The notes below the pieces were generated by a model that worked only from the letters and a program-made list of their open reading frames with translations, had not been told where the DNA came from and made no database searches. From CAYSXY01 sp964435165 (lineage in GTDB: Bacteria; Pseudomonadota; Alphaproteobacteria; Rickettsiales; RI-342): DNA of 49,217 bases. Of the stretch, positions 1 through 7,175 are shown piece after piece (within the stretch, counting starts at the first letter, position 1; each line of letters starts with the position of its first letter). The position numbers and the translations under genes are program-made. The stretch covers positions 1-49,217 of the forward strand of contig CAYSXY010000013.1 in assembly GCA_964435165.1 (NCBI GenBank), given 5' to 3'.

Positions 1-94
1 GAGTGTGTGCCACTCAATTATATCGGGCTGATGTTCAATCCCGACAACTAATCTTTACTCGACGGATAACCTCCATAGCTGCTAGATAATGTTT

Positions 95-115
95 TCACAT
101 TCTCCATCTCGTGAC
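95..115. repeat. 21-bp exact repeat, copy 1
   Basis: The 21 bases starting TCACATTCTCCA and ending TCTCGTGAC occur again, identically and in the same orientation, at 38419-38439. A few bases downstream both copies also share CTATCT. A 21-bp exact match is not expected by chance in a window of this size. Here it lies directly upstream of the rnd start. Its role is unknown. Confidence 0.6.
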
Positions 116-164
116 GATGCTATCTGAAGTAGATGCAGGAAAATTTGATGATGAGGTCATCCAG

Positions 165-776
165 ATGACATATCCCGTGCATGAAGGCGATTTGCCTGAC
201 AATATAGTGTTAAAAGGCGATGTTGCGGTTGACACTGAAACCACCGGGCTGCACCTTGGGCGTGACAGGCTTTGCCTTGTTCAGTTATGCGATGCAAATG
301 GGAACTGCCATCTGGTGAAATTTGCCCCGGGGCAGTATACGGCCCCAAATTTGGCGGCATTGCTTTCTGATCAAAACCGTACGATACTTTTTCATTTTGC
401 TCGTTTCGACCTGGCGATGATTGAACGTTATCTTGGCCTCAGGCTATCGCGTGTTTATTGTACACGAACGGCATCTAAATTAGTGCGCACCTACACAGAT
501 CGCCATGGGCTGAAAGATTTATGCCGGGAATTGATTGCGGTTGATATTTCAAAGGCGCAGCAATCCTCCGATTGGGCATCAGAGAGCTTAAGTGACGATC
601 AGGTTATGTATGCGGCAAATGACGTGCTGCATCTCCACGCACTGCGTCAAAGGCTTGATGTGATGCTTGAGCGGGAAGGACGCATGGAATTAGCACAATC
701 CTGTTTTGATTTTCTGCCCGTCAGGGCCGCGTTGGATTTGGCAGGATGGGAAGAACAGGATATATTCGCGCATTAA
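165..776 (+). CDS. rnd: RNase D-like 3'-5' exonuclease (short form)
   Basis: Predicted DnaQ-fold 3'-5' exoribonuclease of the short alphaproteobacterial RNase D type, about 203 residues, with no HRDC domains. All three exonuclease motifs are visible: Exo I DTETTGL near residue 24, Exo II around HFARFDLAMI, and Exo III YAANDVLHLHAL near the C-terminus, giving the DEDDy acidic residues and tyrosine. The family trims structured RNA 3' ends using two metal ions. I place the start at ATG 165, which has an ATGAGG-like ribosome site about 8 bases upstream and gives the usual MTYPVHEGDLP beginning. The longer GTG at 111 lies inside a 21-bp sequence repeated at 38419, so it is probably not the start. 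The gene is followed 18 bases later by kdsD. Confidence 0.85.
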   Translation: MTYPVHEGDLPDNIVLKGDVAVDTETTGLHLGRDRLCLVQLCDANGNCHLVKFAPGQYTAPNLAALLSDQNRTILFHFARFDLAMIERYLGLRLSRVYCTRTASKLVRTYTDRHGLKDLCRELIAVDISKAQQSSDWASESLSDDQVMYAANDVLHLHALRQRLDVMLEREGRMELAQSCFDFLPVRAALDLAGWEEQDIFAH

Positions 777-794
777 ATGCGGATATAAGATGCG

Positions 795-1820
795 ATGGTA
801 ATAGAAAAAACGATTAGTACACATCATGTGATGGAAGACCATCCTACCAAACGTATTCATCCGATTATTTTATCTGCCCGTCGTGTGATTCGACAGGAAG
901 TTCACGGGCTGGAAGCATTGTCGGATGCTATTGGTCAGCCTTTTGTCGAGGCGGTCGAGACAATTTATGGTCTCAAGGGACGTCTGATTGTCAGTGGTAT
1001 GGGGAAAAGTGGCCATATAGGACGGAAAATTGCCGCAACACTGGCGTCAACCGGCACGCCAGCGTTTTTTGTGCATCCCGGCGAGGCTAGTCATGGTGAT
1101 TTAGGCATGATCACCACGCAAGATGCGCTGCTGGTGTTGTCCAATTCCGGCGAGACCTCCGAATTGAAGGATATGATTCATTACACCAGCCGGTTTCGCA
1201 TTCCGTTGGTGGCCATGGTACGGCGTCATACGTCGGTACTGGTGGATGCCGCAACTGTTAGCCTGGTATTGCCCGAAATCCCCGAAGCCTCGCCAAAGGG
1301 GGAAAAAGTGATGGCCCCGACAACCTCCACGACGATGATGCTGGCGCTCGGCGATGCGTTGGCCGTGGCACTCATGGAACAGCGCGGATTCTCTAAAGAG
1401 CAGTTCGGAGTTTTTCACCCAGGTGGTAAGCTGGGCAAGGCATTTACGCGCGTTCGGGATTTGATGCATGGAGAAGAAAGAGTGCCGGTGGTGTCGATGG
1501 AGACGCCGATGGCGGATGTGTTGCTGGAAATGACATCCAAGAGTTTTGGGTGTGTTGCCGTTGTCGATGCAGAGGGAATACTGAAAGGTATTATCACGGA
1601 TGGCGATTTGCGACGCCATTTGCAGGATGACATGCTGGAGAAGGTGGCGCAAAACGTCATGACCCATGACCCGCTGACCATCCGGCCTGAAGCGCTGGCG
1701 GCAGAAGCGCTGGGGGTGATGAACCAGCGCAAAATCACTACGTTGTTCAGCATCGATACGGATCGGCGGCCGATCGGCATTATTCATCTGCATGACTGTC
1801 TGCGTGCCGGCATTGGTTAA
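795..1820 (+). CDS. kdsD: Arabinose-5-phosphate isomerase (KpsF/KdsD family)
   Basis: Converts ribulose 5-phosphate to arabinose 5-phosphate, the first step of Kdo synthesis for lipopolysaccharide. The 341-residue length is that of the family. An N-terminal SIS sugar-isomerase domain carries SGMGKSGHIGRK, STGTPAFFVHPGEASHGDLGM and NSGETSE. Two CBS domains fill the last 120 residues (FGCVAVVD...ITDGDLRRH and DPLTIRP...KITTLFSID). The start at 795 is 18 bases after rnd; a second in-frame ATG at 831 would remove a poorly conserved leader, so the exact start is uncertain. The neighbours lptC, lptA and lptB make LPS supply and export the clear context. Confidence 0.93.
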   Translation: MVIEKTISTHHVMEDHPTKRIHPIILSARRVIRQEVHGLEALSDAIGQPFVEAVETIYGLKGRLIVSGMGKSGHIGRKIAATLASTGTPAFFVHPGEASHGDLGMITTQDALLVLSNSGETSELKDMIHYTSRFRIPLVAMVRRHTSVLVDAATVSLVLPEIPEASPKGEKVMAPTTSTTMMLALGDALAVALMEQRGFSKEQFGVFHPGGKLGKAFTRVRDLMHGEERVPVVSMETPMADVLLEMTSKSFGCVAVVDAEGILKGIITDGDLRRHLQDDMLEKVAQNVMTHDPLTIRPEALAAEALGVMNQRKITTLFSIDTDRRPIGIIHLHDCLRAGIG

Positions 1821-1827
1821 ATGATCC

Positions 1828-2484
1828 ATGACCGGTGAATTATTTCAGTTTTTAACAGAGCAGCGCCAGGCTCCTGACGGGAGACATTTGATTGTCCGTC
1901 GCCGCATACTCGGCATTGTCAAATATGTCTTTGGGTTATTTGCGCTATTATTTGTGCTTGGTATTGGTGTGCTGGCTTATATGAATGCGACCGATAACAG
2001 CTTTCGTTTTGATTTTACGATGGGAGCCGAGCACAGTGAATCGCTGCCTCCGGTGATGGTCAATCCGCGATTTGAAGGGGTGGATGAGCAAGGGCGCCCC
2101 TTCACACTTGTTTCCGACTATGCGACGCAGCTTGATGCGCATTTGGTTGATTTGCAGCAACTCCATGCAAGCATCACCATGAATGATCAAAGTTTACTCG
2201 ATGTCAAAGCGCGCCGTGGAGCGTTGGATATGGAAGAAAAATCCTTCCGTCTTGCCGGTGGAGTCGAATTGGCGCATGATACCGGGTATGTATTCAATAC
2301 GGCGGTTGCGATTATTAAGATGGATGAGCGTATCGCTTACGGTAATCAGAAGGTGGTTGGTCAGGGGCCTATGGGCACATTGCAGGCTGAGGCTTTTATT
2401 GTGGCCTCTGAACAGTCACGCATTCGTTTTCATGGAGGTGTTGCCATGACAGTCTATCCCGTCGAAGAGTTGGAGTCCGAATGA
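1828..2484 (+). CDS. lptC: LPS export ABC transporter periplasmic protein LptC
   Basis: A 218-residue bitopic inner-membrane protein with a transmembrane helix at about residues 27-50 (YVFGLFALLFVLGIGVLAY) and a periplasmic beta-rich LptC domain. Family members receive LPS from LptBFG and hand it to LptA. The segment PPVMVNPRFEGVDEQGRPFTLVSDYA is typical of alphaproteobacterial LptC-related proteins (split here for description only). It starts 7 bases after kdsD and its stop overlaps the lptA start by 4 bases (ATGA), which implies translational coupling. Confidence 0.88.
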   Translation: MTGELFQFLTEQRQAPDGRHLIVRRRILGIVKYVFGLFALLFVLGIGVLAYMNATDNSFRFDFTMGAEHSESLPPVMVNPRFEGVDEQGRPFTLVSDYATQLDAHLVDLQQLHASITMNDQSLLDVKARRGALDMEEKSFRLAGGVELAHDTGYVFNTAVAIIKMDERIAYGNQKVVGQGPMGTLQAEAFIVASEQSRIRFHGGVAMTVYPVEELESE

Positions 2485-3011
2485 TGTGGCGCATCATTAG
2501 CATCATTGCGGTATTGGCATTGATGGTCGGCAATGCGCATGAGGCTCAGGCACAGCAAGCCATGCTTAGCGGTGATGCGCCCATTGAAATCACCGCGGAT
2601 AGTCTGGACGTGTTGCAGGAAAAGCAGGTGGCGATTTTTACTGGAAATGTGGAGGCAATTCAGGGAGAGATTAGATTACAGGCCGACCGTATGACTGTTT
2701 ATTATACGGATGGCAGTCAACCGACAGCGGCGCAGTCTGTGAGCCGAATTTCACGTCTGGATGTTGTCGGCAAGGTGCGGTTAGTTTCGCCGACCGAGAC
2801 GGCGCGGGGAGATCGCGGTATATATTATGTGGATCGGCGTTTAGTCAGGTTGCTCGGTAATGTGGTGCTGACGCGAGGGCAAAATGTGCTCAAGGGTGAT
2901 GGCATGGAATATGATATGGCCAGTGGTCGATCGCGGCTGGTGAGTAAGCCTTCTCAAGCCGGGCAGAATGGCAATGGCCGGGTGAAAGGTCTGTTTGTAC
3001 CCAATAACTAA
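2481..3011 (+). CDS. lptA: Periplasmic LPS transport protein LptA (OstA-like)
   Basis: A 176-residue exported protein with a clear signal peptide (hydrophobic ISIIAVLALMVG, probable cleavage after AQA near residue 24) followed by one OstA/LptA domain. The start of the mature region, PIEITADSLDVLQEKQVAIF, is the classic LptA motif, and further strands include GDGMEYDMASGRSRL. LptA oligomers bridge the periplasm during LPS export. It overlaps lptC by 4 bases and is separated from lptB by an unrecognised gene. Confidence 0.9.
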   Translation: MMWRIISIIAVLALMVGNAHEAQAQQAMLSGDAPIEITADSLDVLQEKQVAIFTGNVEAIQGEIRLQADRMTVYYTDGSQPTAAQSVSRISRLDVVGKVRLVSPTETARGDRGIYYVDRRLVRLLGNVVLTRGQNVLKGDGMEYDMASGRSRLVSKPSQAGQNGNGRVKGLFVPNN

Positions 3012-3097
3012 CCCGTTACTATTTCTTTAATAATTATCTCCATCATGCATTAAGGTGGTAACCTCATGCCTTGAACAAGCCTAGCTGAGAGTGCGCT

Positions 3098-3802
3098 ATG
3101 GAGATAACAGAACGCATAAATTCAATGGTAATGGCCGGATTGATCGGTGCATTGGTGTTTGGTCTCGTATGGGCTGGTTGGCGCATCCTAAGGACACGAT
3201 CTCGCCGTCAGGATCGGCAGCAGGAACGTTGTCAGGCGATGCTCAGCACATTGAATTTACTCTATTCAGCGGCTGATGATATTATTCTGCAACACCGATC
3301 GGTGATTGAGCGTGCCTCGCGTCTCATTGCATTGAAGCGACAGAGTATACCGGCAGAGGAGATCGACTGGCGAGGGTGGGAAGGTCTGCTGCAGTCGGCA
3401 GAGTTCAAAAAAGCGCGAGAATTGACACTTTATGTGATTGTCACAGCCAATGTCTCATTCACCACGACACGAGTTTATCTGCATAAGCTGCATCAACAGC
3501 ATTTATGGCTGGCATCGCGTTACCGAGAGTTACTGGCACGCGAAAGTTATGAGCAAATGCCCGAAGATAGGTATCTGGCATTATGGCAGCAGATACATGA
3601 TGTGGTGGAAGAATTTGAGGCGCGTATCACTCTGGTGATGGATGGGGCATTGCTAGCCTATGAGCGAGCGGCTGAAGAAAGTGATATGGCGTCTGTCATG
3701 CCTGCGGTGGGAACCATTCCGTCAGACATGGCAGGGGTGAGATTACCAAGAAGCGAAGCGCGCCGGATGCAGAGAGATACTGCACATGCAGCGAGTATGT
3801 AA
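3098..3802 (+). CDS. Unrecognised membrane-anchored protein between lptA and lptB
   Basis: I do not recognise this 234-residue protein. It has one N-terminal transmembrane helix (about residues 10-28, VMAGLIGALVFGLVWAGW), a basic stop-transfer patch (RTRSRRQDRQQER), then a mostly alpha-helical cytoplasmic region and a less structured tail after about residue 195. This is an N-in or uncleaved-anchor topology. A GAGAG-like site precedes the ATG at 3098. Its place between lptA and lptB suggests co-transcription with the LPS export genes, but nothing in the sequence shows a direct role in export. The 86-bp gap before it contains no recognised signal. Confidence 0.7.
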   Translation: MEITERINSMVMAGLIGALVFGLVWAGWRILRTRSRRQDRQQERCQAMLSTLNLLYSAADDIILQHRSVIERASRLIALKRQSIPAEEIDWRGWEGLLQSAEFKKARELTLYVIVTANVSFTTTRVYLHKLHQQHLWLASRYRELLARESYEQMPEDRYLALWQQIHDVVEEFEARITLVMDGALLAYERAAEESDMASVMPAVGTIPSDMAGVRLPRSEARRMQRDTAHAASM

Positions 3803-3877
3803 AATGCTTTCCGGGCTGGTATTCGGCGATATATTTGTTACAAGGCGTAGAGATAGATTGATGAGAGAGTGCATTTA

Positions 3878-4768
3878 GTGCGGTTAGCGCGTCGCGACAA
3901 ACGATCGGCCGATACCCCGGAAGAGGCGGCAAAAGCTCATGCTTATGCAAGCAATGTGACGCCAATGATGGCTCCGCCGGGTGCTGCCAGCATAGGGCGA
4001 GCAGCCATGCCCGGTGTTGATGATGGGCCGCAGCTTGTGCATCAAAATCACGGACTTGTCGTCAGTAACCTGGGCAAGCAATATGGCAATCGACCCGTTG
4101 TGCGTGATGTCAGTTTGCGGCTGCATCGTGGCGAAGCGGTCGGTCTGCTGGGCCCTAACGGGGCCGGTAAAACAACCTGTTTTTATATGATCACCGGCTT
4201 GATTAAACCGGATTACGGCATGATTCATCTGGATGGCAATGATATTACCGGCCAGCCGATGTATCGCCGTGCGCGATTGGGAATCGGTTATCTGCCACAG
4301 GAAGCATCCATTTTTCGCGGCCTGACGGTGGAAGAAAATATCATGGCAGTGCTGGAGGTGAATGAGCCGGTGCCGGAGGCGCGGCTCACCATGCTTGATG
4401 CGTTGCTGGCGGAGTTTTCCATCACTCATTTGCGGCGCACGCCAGCCCTGGCACTGTCTGGTGGGGAACGGCGCCGGGTGGAGATTGCGCGGGCGTTGGC
4501 CTCACGCCCGTCTTTTATGCTGTTGGATGAGCCGTTGGCGGGGATTGATCCGATTGCGGTCTCGGATGTGCGCGATATTGTCTCGCATTTGAAAGATCGT
4601 GGGATAGGCGTGCTTATCACCGACCATAATGTACGCGAGACGCTCGATATTATTGACCGAGCCTACATCATCCATGATGGAACGGTGTTGATTGAAGGCA
4701 ACCCCAAAGAGATCGTCAATAACGCCGATGTACGACGCGTCTATCTGGGTGAGATGTTTAGTCTCTGA
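3878..4768 (+). CDS. lptB: LPS export ABC transporter ATP-binding protein LptB
   Basis: Cytoplasmic ATPase powering LPS extraction by LptFG. Motifs in order: Walker A GPNGAGKTTCF, Q-loop region YLPQEASIFRGLTVEEN, signature LSGGERRRVEIARAL, Walker B FMLLDEPLAGIDP and H-loop ITDHNVRETL. The GTG start at 3878 has a GAGAG site 9 bases upstream and gives 296 residues; a GTG at 3869 is also possible. Either start leaves about 58-61 residues before the ABC domain, whereas LptB usually begins almost at the domain. An internal ATG at 4007, with AGGG upstream, would give about 253 residues, close to the family norm. The extension is low-complexity and Ala/Pro-rich and may be untranslated or a lineage-specific tail. 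Confidence 0.9.
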   Translation: MRLARRDKRSADTPEEAAKAHAYASNVTPMMAPPGAASIGRAAMPGVDDGPQLVHQNHGLVVSNLGKQYGNRPVVRDVSLRLHRGEAVGLLGPNGAGKTTCFYMITGLIKPDYGMIHLDGNDITGQPMYRRARLGIGYLPQEASIFRGLTVEENIMAVLEVNEPVPEARLTMLDALLAEFSITHLRRTPALALSGGERRRVEIARALASRPSFMLLDEPLAGIDPIAVSDVRDIVSHLKDRGIGVLITDHNVRETLDIIDRAYIIHDGTVLIEGNPKEIVNNADVRRVYLGEMFSL

Positions 4769-4775
4769 TTTGTCT

Positions 4776-4802
4776 GAACGTTAGTGTTTGATGTTAACGT
4801 TC
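4776..4802. repeat. 8-bp inverted repeat after lptB
   Basis: GAACGTTA (4776-4783) and TAACGTTC (4795-4802) are perfect inverted arms with an 11-base loop, 7 bases after the lptB stop. No uridine run follows, so this is at best a weak transcription-termination or RNA-stabilising hairpin. Confidence 0.35.
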
Positions 4803-4905
4803 TGTTAAAAAATAAAGATGGTTATTTCCTTATTCATTCTTTATGATTGGATTCATTCTAAAGAGTGATAGGGGCATCGCTATGAAACGTTTAGTCTTAT
4901 AGACA

Positions 4906-5196
4906 TTGGATCGTATTCCGGTTGCGATAGGGCGGAATGCGTTTTTCTTATGGGCGGCTGCCTGTGCGATGATCGCGCTCTACATGGTAGCGTCGCTGGT
5001 ATTCTTCTCGCTTTATTTGCTGTCGATGATTGCCGTTATTTTCGTCACCTTTGCCGCATGGGCAGAGCATGGGGTGCCGGAGTGGTTGCCTGGCCGAGTC
5101 AGGCGTGTGGTGGAGCAGGATATGTGTGTGCGCAGCGTCGGCAATGCCGTGGCACGCTGGCGGGCAGAGGCGTTTGACACGTCACCGCGCTCGTAA
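4906..5196 (+). CDS. Small two-helix membrane protein with an in-frame amber near its best start
   Basis: The open frame from TTG 4906 encodes 96 residues with two adjacent hydrophobic segments (about 12-33 and 34-53) and a basic cytoplasmic tail. I do not recognise the family. TTG 4906 has no visible ribosome site. In the same frame an ATG at 4882 follows a good AGGGG site, but it reads only MKRLVL before a TAG at 4900-4902. The gene may therefore start at TTG, be a recently inactivated longer gene, or be read through. The six-codon stretch could also be a leader peptide. It lies between lptB and rpoN. Confidence 0.5.
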   Translation: MDRIPVAIGRNAFFLWAAACAMIALYMVASLVFFSLYLLSMIAVIFVTFAAWAEHGVPEWLPGRVRRVVEQDMCVRSVGNAVARWRAEAFDTSPRS

Positions 5197-5250
5197 TGTT
5201 TGTGCCCAGCCATCGCTGCGCCTGAAGATTAAATAGCGTTTTACTCCTGG

Positions 5251-5408
5251 CTGGGTGCAGTTTTGTACCCAGTTATCTATTCGTATTCATAGAATTTCTG
5301 AACAGAAATTCACCGACGCTCAAGCAGCGCTAAGCCTTGCGCACCATAAGGCGCGACGCGCAGTCGCGCTTTCTAATCGATTCTATTATGTGAGAGAAAT
5401 GAATCGAT
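5251..5408. repeat. Structured intergenic repeat, copy A (with the 5197-5510 gap)
   Basis: The 314-bp gap before rpoN holds no gene but a chain of hairpins: CTGGGT/ACCCAG (5251-5256 with 5267-5272), AATTTCTG-AA-CAGAAATT (5293-5310), GCGCGAC/GTCGCGC (5351-5357 with 5363-5369) and ATCGATTC/GAATCGAT (5376-5383 with 5401-5408). The stretch from the TTTCTG core through GACGCTCA and GCGCTAAGCCT matches copy B at 13390, and the right-hand ATCGATTC hairpin also matches. The CATAAGG...CGCAGTCGCG part matches copy C at 7053. Confidence 0.7.
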
Positions 5409-5510
5409 CATATTTTATGCAAAAACCTTGCCAGTTTTAACGCATTGCTTACCGATCTCTGTTACTATTTTCCTTAGTTGTAAAAAAACAACAGCAGGGA
5501 TGGGTATGTT

Positions 5511-7031
5511 ATGGCGCAGTCGCCGTCACTCCAACTAACACAAAAGCAATCGCTGGTGATGACGCCGCAATTGCAGCAATCGATCAAATTGTTGCAGATG
5601 ACAACGGCGGATTTGGCGGTTTATGTGGAAGAGCAATTGATTGAAAACCCCCTGCTCATGGCCTCTGACCAGGAGAATGAGGTGGTTGATCAGGAAAAAG
5701 AACGTGACGATGCTGAATTTAGCTCAACAGATGACAATAGCGAGATAGCGGACACCTTTGAACGTGCTGAGGCGCAGGGCTTCAATGAGGATGCGTCGCT
5801 CGATGTTGAGGATACGACGAATTGGCAGGAACAAGCGACTGCCGGCAGTAGCGAAGAGGCGGGTTACTGGGATATTGGGCAGGGTGGTGGCTCAATTCCA
5901 GAAGGTAATATTCTTGAACAAACTGTAGCAGAAGCACCCAGCCTGCAAGACCATTTACGTGATCAGGTGATGGTGGATATGGCCGATCCTGCGCAGCGGA
6001 TGATTGCGCTCTACCTGATTGATCTGGTGGAACCAAGCGGGTATCTGCCGGATGATGGCGAGGCGATGTTGATGGATGCGGCCGACATGCTGGGGTGCAG
6101 CCCGGACGAGGTGGAGGCGGTGATTCATTTATTGCAGCAATGCGACCCGGCGGGCATTTGTGCCCGTTCTTTGCGGGAATGTTTAACGTTGCAATGCCGG
6201 GAGCGTGGCCTGCTGGATGAGGTGATGGCTGAGGTGCTTGCCTCGCTGGAGCTGCTGGGGCAGGGAGAATTCAAGAAAGTGGCGCGGCATTGCGGCGTGA
6301 GCGAAGCGGAGATATGTGACAAGCTGGCGCAGATTCGTGAGTTGAATCCCAAGCCCGGGTTGCAATTTGCGCAGGAAGTGGTGCAGGAAGCGCGGCCGGA
6401 TGTGATGGTGGCTCCGGATGGAAAAAAGGGCTGGAAGATTGAACTGACTTATGACCAGTTGCCGAAATTGCTGGTCAACCGCCAATATTATACACATGTG
6501 AGCGAGCATGCGTGCGACAAAGACGATAAGCACTATCTCACGGATCGGCTGAGCCAGGCCAACTGGCTGGTTAAAGCGCTGGACCAGCGCGCGACGACGA
6601 TTCTCAATGTGGCGAAGGAAATTGTCTCCTGTCAGGGCATGTTTTTTAAATATGGCGTTCAGTATATGAAGCCGCTGACATTGCGGGAAGTGGCCGAGAA
6701 GATTGGGGTGCATGAGAGCACGGTGAGCCGGGTGACAACGGGCAAATATATGATGACGCCGCGTGGCTTGTTTGAACTGAAATATTTTTTCACCTCCGGT
6801 GTGCAAAGCAGTGATGGCGCGGTGGATATTTCCAGCGAAGCGGTGAAGGCGCAGATTAAAAAACTGATTGATGATGAGCCTCCGAAGAAAATTTTATCTG
6901 ATGATAAAATTGCGATTATCTTGCAGGAGCAGGGCATTGATGTTGCCCGGCGCACGGTGGCAAAATACCGGGAGGCGATGGGCATTGGCTCATCGGTCGA
7001 ACGGCGTCGACAGAAGAAAATGGCGTTGTAA
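5511..7031 (+). CDS. rpoN: RNA polymerase sigma-54 factor
   Basis: Sigma-54, which directs RNA polymerase to -24/-12 promoters and needs AAA+ enhancer-binding activators. The 506 residues show region I, glutamine/leucine-rich (QLTQKQSLVMTPQLQQSIKL), an acidic linker at about 55-120, the core-binding region, an HTH region (VAEKIGVHESTVSRVTTGKY) and the diagnostic RpoN box near the C-terminus, ARRTVAKYREAMGI (consensus ARRTVTKYRE). The start at 5511 gives the usual family N-terminus. In many alphaproteobacteria rpoN is followed by hpf and ptsN; here 4.7 kb containing two unusual genes separates them. No convincing sigma-54 promoter was seen in this window. Confidence 0.96.
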   Translation: MAQSPSLQLTQKQSLVMTPQLQQSIKLLQMTTADLAVYVEEQLIENPLLMASDQENEVVDQEKERDDAEFSSTDDNSEIADTFERAEAQGFNEDASLDVEDTTNWQEQATAGSSEEAGYWDIGQGGGSIPEGNILEQTVAEAPSLQDHLRDQVMVDMADPAQRMIALYLIDLVEPSGYLPDDGEAMLMDAADMLGCSPDEVEAVIHLLQQCDPAGICARSLRECLTLQCRERGLLDEVMAEVLASLELLGQGEFKKVARHCGVSEAEICDKLAQIRELNPKPGLQFAQEVVQEARPDVMVAPDGKKGWKIELTYDQLPKLLVNRQYYTHVSEHACDKDDKHYLTDRLSQANWLVKALDQRATTILNVAKEIVSCQGMFFKYGVQYMKPLTLREVAEKIGVHESTVSRVTTGKYMMTPRGLFELKYFFTSGVQSSDGAVDISSEAVKAQIKKLIDDEPPKKILSDDKIAIILQEQGIDVARRTVAKYREAMGIGSSVERRRQKKMAL

Positions 7032-7052
7032 GACGCGACTAATCTATATTTT

Positions 7053-7086
7053 ATCCTACAAATGTCTGAACAGAAATTTGTAGGAT
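7053..7086. repeat. Structured intergenic repeat, copy C
   Basis: A long hairpin 21 bases after the rpoN stop: arms 7053-7068 and 7071-7086 pair over 16 bases with one mismatch around a two-base AA loop. The inner part TCTGAACAGAAATT is identical over 14 bases to copy A, and the following CAATAAGG...CGCAGTCGCG stretch also resembles copy A. It may act as an RNA 3'-end or stability hairpin for rpoN mRNA. Confidence 0.65.
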
Positions 7087-7109
7087 GTTCTACGCGCCAA
7101 TAAGGGGCG

Positions 7110-7128
7110 GCCCGCAGTCGCGGGCTTT
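7110..7128 (+). terminator. Candidate terminator between convergent rpoN and the 883-residue gene
   Basis: GCCCGC (7110-7115) pairs with GCGGGC (7120-7125) around an AGTC loop and is followed by TTT. It is a GC-rich tetraloop hairpin with only a short T run. Its position between two convergent genes fits a terminator; the short T run lowers confidence. It also belongs to the copy C repeat. Confidence 0.45.
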
Positions 7129-7175
7129 ATCGCCGTTTCACGTATTGTTCGAAAACTGAGTGAACCGGCTATAGA

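Noticed and set aside
1..60. GTTCAATCC near base 34 as a tRNA T-arm.
   Set aside because: The surrounding stem has a 12-base loop and no acceptor or anticodon arms; it is only a short hairpin.
3012..3097. CTGAGA and GGTAAC pieces suggesting a TPP riboswitch before the membrane-protein gene.
   Set aside because: The pieces are in the wrong order and spacing, no stem arrangement fits, and the following gene has no link to thiamine.
6183..6806. 207-codon minus-strand open frame inside rpoN.
   Set aside because: It is the complement of conserved RpoN coding sequence and has a shadow composition.
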